DNA of 14,965 bases from UBA2882 sp964619485 (GTDB lineage Bacteria; Bacillota; Clostridia; Lachnospirales; Lachnospiraceae): NCBI GenBank assembly GCA_964619485.1, contig CAZUCI010000066.1, positions 1 to 14,965 of the forward strand, in the 5' to 3' direction. Numbering within the stretch: position 1 is the first letter of the stretch; every line of letters begins with the position of its first letter. A program made the position numbers and the translations under genes. This document shows, in pieces, positions 1-6,700 of this stretch. The notes under the pieces were generated by a model. The model worked only from the letters and a program-made list of their open reading frames with translations. It was not told where the DNA came from and did not search any database.

Positions 1-1
1 T

Positions 2-1081
2 GCAGCAGCGAAACGTGAGACAGATACCATGCCTCAGTGGGCAGGATCTTCCTGGTATTTCCTGCGTTATACTGATCCAACCAATAATGATGCACTGGCA
101 AGTAAGGAAGCATTAAAATACTGGCTGCCTGTAGACTGGTATAACGGTGGAATGGAGCATACAACTCTTCATTTACTATACTCACGTTTTTGGCATAAGT
201 TCTTATATGATTTAGGCCTTGTAAATACACCAGAGCCATACCAAAAGAGAACCTCTCATGGTATGATTTTAGGAGAAAACAATGAAAAAATGTCTAAATC
301 TCGTGGCAATGTGGTGAACCCAGATGATATTATAAATGATTACGGAGCAGACACCCTTCNNNNNNNNNNTTATCAGAAACGTACCTCCCACGGCATGATT
401 CTCGGCGAGAACGGCGAGAAGATGAGTAAATCCCGTGGAAACGTTGTAAATCCGGATGATATTGTTGAGGATTATGGCGCAGATACCTTAAGAACCTATG
501 AGATGTTCATTGGAGCCTTTGATTTAAGTGCATCCTGGTCAGAAAATGGTGTTAAGGGCTGCCGCAGATTTTTAGAGCGAGTATGGAAGCTGCAGGATAT
601 TCTGGTAGATGGAGATGCATATTCTGAGGATATGTCCACAAAGATGCATCAGACAATCAAGAAGGTATCAAACGATTTTGAAACATTGAAATATAACACT
701 GCAATTGCAGCACTGATGACAATTTTAAATGATTTTGCCAAGAAGGGTGCCATCAATAGAGCAGAGTTCAAGACCTTCTTAGTTCTGCTGAATCCGGTTG
801 CACCTCATATGACAGAGGAGCTGTGGAGTGACTGTGGTTATGAAGGACGTGTCTATGAGGCAGCCTGGCCAGAGTATGATGAGGCAAAGACAGTGGAAGC
901 TTCTGTTGAAATTGCTGTTCAGATCAACGGCAAGACGAAGGTTGTTATTCAGGCAGCAAAGGATATTGCCAGGGAGGATGCCATTGCCAGGGGAAAAGAA
1001 GCTCTGGGAGATAAGCTTTCCGGCAATATTATCAAAGAGATTTATGTACCGGGAAGAATTATCAATATTGTTGCCAAATAA
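2..1081 (+). CDS. leuS: Leucyl-tRNA synthetase, 3' part, interrupted by an assembly gap
   Basis: Charges tRNA-Leu with leucine in the cytoplasm. The reading frame is already open at base 2 and continues through the ATG at 29, so the 5' end lies outside the window and 29 is not the true start. Counting from that ATG, the WAGSSWYFLRYTDP segment of the class I catalytic core is at residues 4-17. The ATP-binding KMSKS loop appears twice, at 87-91 and 131-135. The anticodon-binding helical domain runs from about 180 to 285, and the C-terminal segment with VQINGKTK closes the protein before TAA at 1079-1081. A real LeuRS has one KMSKS loop. The second copy follows ten N bases and repeats residues 71-110 as 115-154, so the duplication is almost certainly a scaffolding artefact. 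The part after 370 belongs with the rest of the window. A hairpin terminator follows the stop. Confidence 0.95.
   Translation, partial: AAAKRETDTMPQWAGSSWYFLRYTDPTNNDALASKEALKYWLPVDWYNGGMEHTTLHLLYSRFWHKFLYDLGLVNTPEPYQKRTSHGMILGENNEKMSKSRGNVVNPDDIINDYGADTLXXXXYQKRTSHGMILGENGEKMSKSRGNVVNPDDIVEDYGADTLRTYEMFIGAFDLSASWSENGVKGCRRFLERVWKLQDILVDGDAYSEDMSTKMHQTIKKVSNDFETLKYNTAIAALMTILNDFAKKGAINRAEFKTFLVLLNPVAPHMTEELWSDCGYEGRVYEAAWPEYDEAKTVEASVEIAVQINGKTKVVIQAAKDIAREDAIARGKEALGDKLSGNIIKEIYVPGRIINIVAK
239..490 (+). repeat. Imperfect direct duplication of a 120-bp leuS segment around the gap
   Basis: Bases 239-358 and 371-490 encode the same 40 residues (YQKRTSHG to YGADTL) with 37 of 40 identical. By hand comparison the DNA differs at about 35 of 120 positions, nearly all synonymous. 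That level of silent divergence is what orthologues from two species show, not a recent duplication in one genome. Confidence 0.9.
360..369. other. Assembly gap (10 N)
   Basis: Ten unresolved bases inside leuS. The reading frame stays open across it, giving four unknown residues, but the sequence on the right restarts 40 codons earlier in the same gene. The N run therefore marks a contig join with overlapping, non-identical ends rather than missing sequence. Confidence 0.97.
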
Positions 1082-1120
1082 AAGTGCTTACAATGAAATG
1101 AAAAAATTTAACGGAAAGCT

Positions 1121-1154
1121 ATAAGAAAAGTTATAAGAAAAGTTATAAGAAAAG
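1121..1154. repeat. 12-bp tandem repeat, about 2.8 copies
   Basis: The unit ATAAGAAAAGTT occurs at 1121-1132 and 1133-1144, then ten bases of a third copy at 1145-1154 run into the terminator stem. On the minus strand it reads as a T-rich tract directly after the hairpin, so it may provide the U-tract for minus-strand termination. Confidence 0.85.
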
Positions 1155-1180
1155 CAGGAGGTCTAATGACCTCCTGTTTT
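1151..1180. terminator. Bidirectional rho-independent terminator between leuS and the minus-strand genes
   Basis: A perfect 9-bp stem, CAGGAGGTC at 1155-1163 and GACCTCCTG at 1168-1176, encloses the loop TAAT. The flanking AAAG and TTTT extend it by A-T pairs and one wobble pair. It sits where leuS (+) and the 93-aa gene (-) converge. The minus-strand stop codon TAG, read from 1165 to 1163, lies at the loop edge of the hairpin. Confidence 0.85.
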
Positions 1181-1441
1181 GAATTTCTGCAGCATAAGAT
1201 CCATTTTCTGAACCTCATCCGTGGTACTGTATTTTTTTAAAACAGTGATAATGAGGTCTACCTCCTCAGAGGTGAATTGTATTTTCTCGCTCTGCATACG
1301 GTTAGCTAATGCTAACAGAAAGGGCAGCTTTTCCTTTTGGGAAAGCTTATTCATTTCAAAAACAAGCTTTTGAAGAAAATCAAGCTTGCTTTTTGGAATA
1401 TCTCTTAAGTCATAATCATCCATCCAGTTGGGCTGTGGCAT
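1163..1441 (-). CDS. Hypothetical protein, 93 aa
   Basis: I do not recognise a named family. The protein starts MPQPNWMDDYDLRDIPKSK and is then almost wholly helical and charged, with leucine-rich segments (LDFLQKLVFEMNKL, LPFLLALANRM, EVDLIITVLKKY). It has no signal peptide or membrane span and looks like a small soluble helical-bundle protein. The ATG at 1441 is chosen because AAGGAG lies 9 bases upstream, on the minus strand at 1456-1451. The frame is also open to an ATG at 1522, which would add 27 low-complexity residues and overlap the previous gene; that start lacks a comparable ribosome site. It lies 67 bases downstream of the 165-aa gene on the same strand and probably shares its transcript. 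Confidence 0.75.
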   Translation of the reverse strand: MPQPNWMDDYDLRDIPKSKLDFLQKLVFEMNKLSQKEKLPFLLALANRMQSEKIQFTSEEVDLIITVLKKYSTTDEVQKMDLMLQKFKTGGH

Positions 1442-1450
1442 GCATTTATT

Positions 1451-1456
1451 CTCCTT
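1451..1456 (-). promoter_or_regulatory. Shine-Dalgarno site that fixes the start of the 93-aa gene
   Basis: AAGGAG on the minus strand, 9 bases before the ATG at 1441. It supports the shorter reading of this gene over the upstream ATG at 1522. Confidence 0.6.
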
Positions 1457-1508
1457 CTTGGTTTTTATGTCAGGCTTGTGATGGTTCGGAGACCAGACAG
1501 TGTCTGTT

Positions 1509-2006
1509 TTACATTGCTCCACGGAACATCTCGAACATTGCCTGCTGTTCCTCCGTCAACATGCCACTCAGCAGATTGATCATAGAATCTGAGCTGCCGC
1601 CGTTCACCTTCTCATTTTCCGTTTCAGACTCTTTTTCCTCATGGTCCATCTGAGACATCATCATCTCGATAATTGGCTTTAGCTGTTTGAATTGCTCCAT
1701 GGACTGCAGTGTGTCTTTGATTTTTTTGGTTCGCTTTTTGTCCTCCTCATTCATATAGGGCAGGATGCTGTCCAGATATTTTTCAATGGAGTCCATGGAT
1801 AGGGATTCCCCGGAGGAAGAGCCGGGAGGAGTGTTCTTTTTTTGCATTCCGGATAGAGACAGGGTGTAGCGAAATTCCAGGAAGCGTATGTAAACAGCGA
1901 GAAAGGTCTGATAACCGTTGGGAAGAAGCGGAAGAGCCAGCTTCAGCATTTGAATGTGCTGATTGGTATAAAGTGTATCAAATGCACAGATGGCATCCTG
2001 GTCCAT
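1509..2006 (-). CDS. Hypothetical protein, 165 aa
   Basis: No family recognised. The first ~50 residues are hydrophobic-helical (IQMLKLALPLLPNGYQTF, FLAVYIRFLEFRYTLSL) but without the charge pattern of a signal peptide. A Ser/Gly/Pro-rich linker (about 54-70) follows, then a charged helical part with KPIIEMMMSQM. After an acidic low-complexity stretch the protein ends in a compact motif, MLTEEQQAMFEMF. The ATG at 2006 is preceded by AAAGGAG with a 7-base spacer. The 93-aa gene follows on the same strand. The two small proteins may act together, but nothing in the sequence reveals their role. Confidence 0.75.
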   Translation of the reverse strand: MDQDAICAFDTLYTNQHIQMLKLALPLLPNGYQTFLAVYIRFLEFRYTLSLSGMQKKNTPPGSSSGESLSMDSIEKYLDSILPYMNEEDKKRTKKIKDTLQSMEQFKQLKPIIEMMMSQMDHEEKESETENEKVNGGSSDSMINLLSGMLTEEQQAMFEMFRGAM

Positions 2007-2071
2007 GGTGCTGCTCCTTTTTTCTTTAATATATGTTGGAAATCACAGGTCTAACACAGCACATTACAAGT

Positions 2072-2104
2072 AAGGGGCGAAGAACTCGCCCCCTTCCTTT
2101 TTTT
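2072..2104. terminator. Hairpin between the 76-aa and 165-aa minus-strand genes
   Basis: AAGGGGCGA (2072-2080) pairs with TCGCCCCCTT (2086-2095) with one bulged C and the loop AGAAC. The T-run at 2098-2104 makes it a canonical terminator on the plus strand. In the minus direction, where the 76-aa gene ends, the bases after the stem are only weakly T-rich. It is probably a terminator for the 76-aa gene, but strand and efficiency are uncertain. Confidence 0.5.
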
Positions 2105-2115
2105 GCTGCGCAGGT

Positions 2116-2346
2116 TTAGCAGAAGGAGTTTCCACCACAGCAGCAGAGTAACAGAAGAATTAAAATGCAGTCACATCCATTGTTTCCGCCGCCACCGCCA
2201 AACAAACCGCTTCCTAATCCGCCGCCACAGCCATTTCCATTGCCGTTTCCGCAGATTGATAATAAAATAATGAGCCAGATAATGCTGGAGCAACCATTAT
2301 TGCAGTCATTACTGCAGCCACACTGACTTGCTGTTAAATCACTCAT
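2116..2346 (-). CDS. Gly/Cys-rich hydrophobic miniprotein, 76 aa (chorion-class high-cysteine type)
   Basis: Starts MSDLTASQCGCSNDCNNGC, then a strongly hydrophobic helix (IIWLIILLSIC, about 22-32), a GNGNGNGCGGG/FGGGGGNNG glycine-rich middle (33-57), and a second hydrophobic stretch (CDCILILLLLCCCGG) ending SFC. It has a dozen cysteines in 76 residues. Such proteins are frequent in Lachnospiraceae, often under the borrowed name chorion class high-cysteine protein, and have no established function; a spore-coat or envelope role is a guess. The start is supported by GGAGG 7 bases upstream. It is divergent from the sortase operon and followed by the hairpin at 2072-2104. Confidence 0.8.
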   Translation of the reverse strand: MSDLTASQCGCSNDCNNGCSSIIWLIILLSICGNGNGNGCGGGLGSGLFGGGGGNNGCDCILILLLLCCCGGNSFC

Positions 2347-2480
2347 TGTTGAGCCTCCATAATGTTTTATGGTTTATTCTATGTATGGGGCATGTCAGTG
2401 TTGCGTTTCATTTAGTAAAAAAGTAAAAGATTTTTTTTGACCGATACGAAGAAAAAAGTGCACTATATGTAGAAATATGC

Positions 2481-2508
2481 TTGCATATCTTCCAAGATAT
2501 AGTAAAAT
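2481..2508 (+). promoter_or_regulatory. Candidate sigma-A promoter of the sortase/LRR operon
   Basis: TTGCAT at 2481-2486, a 16-base spacer and TAAAAT at 2503-2508 (4/6 and 5/6 matches to consensus). It would start transcription near 2515, about 40 bases before the chosen sortase start. The surrounding intergenic region (2347-2535) is AT-rich and divergent; no other clear signal was found in it. Confidence 0.5.
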
Positions 2509-2556
2509 ACTATTATCTACAATAATGCGATAAGTATGGACAGGATGGGATGTGAC

Positions 2557-3687
2557 ATGTCCTTTGAGACAAAGCACATGACAGATGAAGAAATCATAGC
2601 ATTTCTCAATAAAAAATATGATTTGTCAAAAGACAGTGATCTTTTGGAGGTTTTTCAGGCACTTCAGAATGGAGAAATCGAATTTCACTCTAAAATGGGT
2701 ATGGAATTTGATGATTCTGTCTATGAACGTGCAACAAAAATCAGACAAAAGCAGAGAAATACAGGAGCACTCCAATCGAACCGAAATTTAAAGGAACATG
2801 TTCCGGTAAAAAGGCAGAGCCAGGAAAAACAACAAAAGGGAAAGCAGAAAAAGGCAGAGCAGAAAAAGGCTAAAAAAAAGGTGGTTGTGCTTACCAGAAG
2901 AGAGCTTTTTTTCAGAAGGCTTTTCATGGGAACTCTTTTGGCCGTGGCCCTTGTCTGTCTGGGTTATTTTTCCATTTACTGTTATGATGCCTGGAAAACA
3001 GATCAGGAGAGCAGACGCCTTGCAGCACTTAAGGAAAATGATACGGTGAATGATATGTATGGCTCTCTTACTGACGTTGAGACAGTGGGAGAGGAAACCA
3101 GGTATTTCAAGGTGCTTGAAAAATATAATTCTTTATATCATCAGAATAAAAACCTAATCGGATGGCTTCATATTGCCGATACTATTATTGATTATCCGGT
3201 TATGCAGAATCAGGATAATACCTATTATCTGGATCATAATATCAATCAGGAAGAGGATAAAAACGGTACGTTATTTATGGATTCTGCCTGTGATGTGAAA
3301 AAGCCCAGCACCAATTTTATCGTATACGGGCATAATATGCGCTCCGGTAAGATGTTTGGTTCTTTGGATAAATATGAGAGTGAAAGCTTTTATAAAAAGC
3401 ATCCGACCATTTCCTTTGATACAATTTATGAAGAGGGAACCTATGAGGTGATGTATGTTTTTCGCTCCAGGATTTATAAGCAGGATGAAGTGGTATTTAA
3501 GTATTATCAGTTTATAGATGCAAATTCAGAAGAGGAATTTAATTCCAACATGGAAGAAATGCAGAATCTTTCTTTATATGATACAGGGGTGACGGCTTCC
3601 TATGGGGACCAGCTGTTAACGTTGTCGACCTGTGATTACGAGGAAGAGGATGGACGCTTTGTCGTAGTGGCAAGGAGAGTTCAGTAA
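2557..3687 (+). CDS. Class B sortase with an extended cytoplasmic N-terminus
   Basis: Membrane-anchored cysteine transpeptidase that cuts a C-terminal sorting signal and links the substrate to cell-wall peptidoglycan. Numbered from the ATG at 2557 (376 aa): a ~65-residue soluble segment (from MTDEEIIAFLNKKYD), a Lys/Gln-rich stretch (85-109), a single membrane helix (about 122-143, MGTLLAVALVCLGYF), then the sortase domain (about 185-376). The catalytic His259 is in YGHNM, Cys359 in LSTCDYE and Arg367 in GRFVVVARR. NLIGWLHI and IIDYPVMQ are typical of class B. Known SrtB proteins are near 240 residues, so the cytoplasmic part is unusually long. The frame is open from an ATG at 2536, which has no ribosome site; 2557 has AGGATGGG upstream, and its start is only moderately sure. 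The first LRR gene follows 19 bases after the stop, making the two LRR proteins its likely substrates. Confidence 0.92.
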   Translation: MSFETKHMTDEEIIAFLNKKYDLSKDSDLLEVFQALQNGEIEFHSKMGMEFDDSVYERATKIRQKQRNTGALQSNRNLKEHVPVKRQSQEKQQKGKQKKAEQKKAKKKVVVLTRRELFFRRLFMGTLLAVALVCLGYFSIYCYDAWKTDQESRRLAALKENDTVNDMYGSLTDVETVGEETRYFKVLEKYNSLYHQNKNLIGWLHIADTIIDYPVMQNQDNTYYLDHNINQEEDKNGTLFMDSACDVKKPSTNFIVYGHNMRSGKMFGSLDKYESESFYKKHPTISFDTIYEEGTYEVMYVFRSRIYKQDEVVFKYYQFIDANSEEEFNSNMEEMQNLSLYDTGVTASYGDQLLTLSTCDYEEEDGRFVVVARRVQ

Positions 3688-3706
3688 AAAAGGAGATACA
3701 TAGATT

Positions 3707-6700
3707 ATGGCTAAGAAAAGAGCACATAAGAATAAAAACAGCAGATTGAGGAGAACCGTTCTGGGTACGCTTTCAGCAGTGTTTATGATTTCAGCGATTA
3801 TTGTTGCAATGGTTCCTGTGCGCCAGGTGGAAGCGGTTACGGATGTGGATGAGTGGAGTCATGTGGTTACCGCTGATCCCAATTCGATTATTCCTGCATA
3901 TACTTCAGCACCTGTTTTTTCAAGCGCAGATGCACTTTTCCGCGTAGCCTATGTAAATAGAACCGGAAGTACCAGCATGGAGGGTGTTTTGGTTTATTAT
4001 GATGGAGACAGCAGTCTGGCTCCGGCGTCACTTATCATACCGGATTCTATCTCAGCCTATCAGCTGGATTCAGAAAATCGTATGTGTGCGGTAAGTGGGG
4101 ATCAGGAGTATCTGTATTATATATCGCAGGAGCAGGAGGTGGATGTATCGGGAAATACGATCACACCGCAGGTTATTTCACCTGCACTTGCATCTAACAC
4201 CGGTGACTGGAGCGGAAAGCCATTATATGTTTCTACAGATGGAATCAATCTTTCAGTTCAGAAGGAGCAGCTGAGCATTGATGTCAGATATATCGGAAGC
4301 CAGAAGTTTACCCCTTCGCTGAGCAGCCCTACAGGAGGTTCCTACGAGGCAGAGGGCACTGGTGTTTTTGAAAATGCCCGAAACTTCAGTTCTGTAACTA
4401 TTCCGGATCATATTCTGGCAATTGGCAATAATGCCTTTGAGGGCTGTCAGATGAGAAGTGTAGCACTTGGCGGAAAGGTACACAGCATTGGAAATTTCGC
4501 TTTTTCAGGCTGCAATCAGCTGGGCAGTGTCAGCTTTTCCGCAGAGACAAACCTTGAGGAGATTGGTGCACATGCCTTCGCAGACTGTACTTATTTGTCA
4601 TCCATCAGTGTTCCTGATCAGGTAATTAAAATCGGAGACTGCTGCTTTAGAAATGATACTGCACTTTCCGCTGTTAATATTTATGGAACAAACAGTGATG
4701 GTAATACCAGTCTTGAGACTCTTGGAGATGGGGTTTTCTATGGATGTACAGCCCTGGGACAGATGTATCTTCCAAGAAAGCTTTCTAATATTGATACGGT
4801 TAATTATCTCTTTTATGACTGTAGTTCCCTGAATTATCTGTCGTTTCCTATTTCGTCAGGAACCTCTGATAAGACCTTTAATGCAAACAATGTGACCGGC
4901 TGTTCCGGACTTTTGACCGTTTCTGTGCCAAATCGTGATCTGAAATTTGATTGTGACTGTGCATTAAGCTCCTCTCATAAGCTGGGCGATGGAGAAAACT
5001 GTGCCTTTGGAAAGAAAAACCTGGGCTGTCACACACCTTTCCCGGATGAATTTGAGGTAGATGACCGCTTCTGTATTATGAGTTACCGTAATTCGGAAGC
5101 CTATACCTATGCCTGTGACCATGAATATTCTGTGGGATATCTTGATGCGGGATATGAGGGTCAGTTTGAGAGGGTTAAGGGAAATTATTTCTACTGTGTC
5201 AATGAGAATAATGAGCTGATCAAATTCAGTGTTGCCAATGCAAGTGCGGATTCTTCTATCGTGGATATTCCGGATAATATCGGAAGCCATCATATTTCTG
5301 CCATTGGTTCATCGACCTTTCAGAATAATAACAATATCAAGTATGTGCATATTCCGGCGTCGGTTACTTCTATTGCGGAAAGTGCATTTAAGGGCTGTCA
5401 TAACCTTTCTGAGGTTGAGTTTGCGGATGCCATGTCAATAGAAAGTATCGGGGCGGATGCATTTAGAACAGAGACAACCAGTGCGGAGGACGCGGATCTT
5501 CGTTTTGTCGGTACCATTGGAACAAGCTGTGAACCATATATTTATGCGATGAATCCGGATAATAATTACAATGCTTCTTCGCTGCCAACCAAATATATTT
5601 CCTATACCAGTGCTTTTCCTTCCAATTTGCAGGTGGAGCTGGATGTGGAGACAGATCCGCTGACCAATGCCCTTGTCAGTGCAGTGCCTACGCTGGTAAG
5701 TGCACCGACCTATGAGCAGTTTAAGAATGGAGATTACAGCCTGTCCACCTACCCTGACAAAAAGGATGAACAGAATGCAATTGTATCCAGTGCATATACC
5801 AAATACCACGATATGACTGTGAATGGAAATGACGGAGTAGTATTCTCTGAGGATGAGCAGGCAGTTCTTGACGCGGTATTTAAAGCGACAGTTCCCTATG
5901 GCGTGGATGCGCTAAAGGATGATGTTTATAAGGGAAATGAAGCAATTACCAGTGTGATTCTGAATTCTGTCACTCATGTTCCGGATGAAGCATTTGCGGG
6001 TTGTACTGCACTTGAAACCTTTATTATGCGCTCATCTGGCAAGGATGGTGGAGAAAGTCTGGGAGACAAGGTCTTTCTTGATGATGATGCACTGACAACT
6101 GTGTCTCTGCCTTCCACGTTAACGCAGCTGGGGTCTCTTCCATTTTATAAGGATTCCAATTTGTCTTCGGTAACCTTTAACGATAATCCGCTTTTCACCT
6201 GTGAAAATGCAATTATTTATGCCCTTGACAGTGAGGGAAAAAAGGTCGAGGTAATTGAATGTCTGGAAACCAGAGGAAATACAGTCGGAACCGGTAAAAT
6301 CAGAGAGGAGGAGCTTGCGGATGTGACTAAGGTTGCACCTCATGCTTTTGAAAATTGTACCGGAGTTACACAGGTTTATTTTGGAGATGCTGCACTGGAT
6401 GAAATTCCGGATTATTGCTTTAGCGGATGTACCAAGCTGAATTATTGTGAGGTTTCGCCGCTGACAAAGTCCATTGGTGATTATGCATTCCAGAACACCT
6501 CTTTATCGGATATCAGAATCCCTACGGGAACGCAGATGATTGCCGAAAATGCTTTTGTAACAACGGATGAGCTTGGAGTTGATTCCCTGATAAGGGGTCT
6601 GAATATTCAGTGTGAAGAAAATTCTCCGGCTTATGTTTATGCTGTGAAATTTGGTTTCGGAACAGAGGATCGTATTTTACATAAATATACTGTGAAGTTT

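Noticed and set aside
239..490. A LeuRS with two real KMSKS loops
   Set aside because: The second copy begins right after an N run and is largely silent-site divergent; a misjoin explains it better than a biological duplication.
1442..1522. N-terminal extension of the 93-aa protein from ATG 1522
   Set aside because: It would overlap the upstream gene, has low-complexity residues and no good ribosome site; AAGGAG supports ATG 1441.
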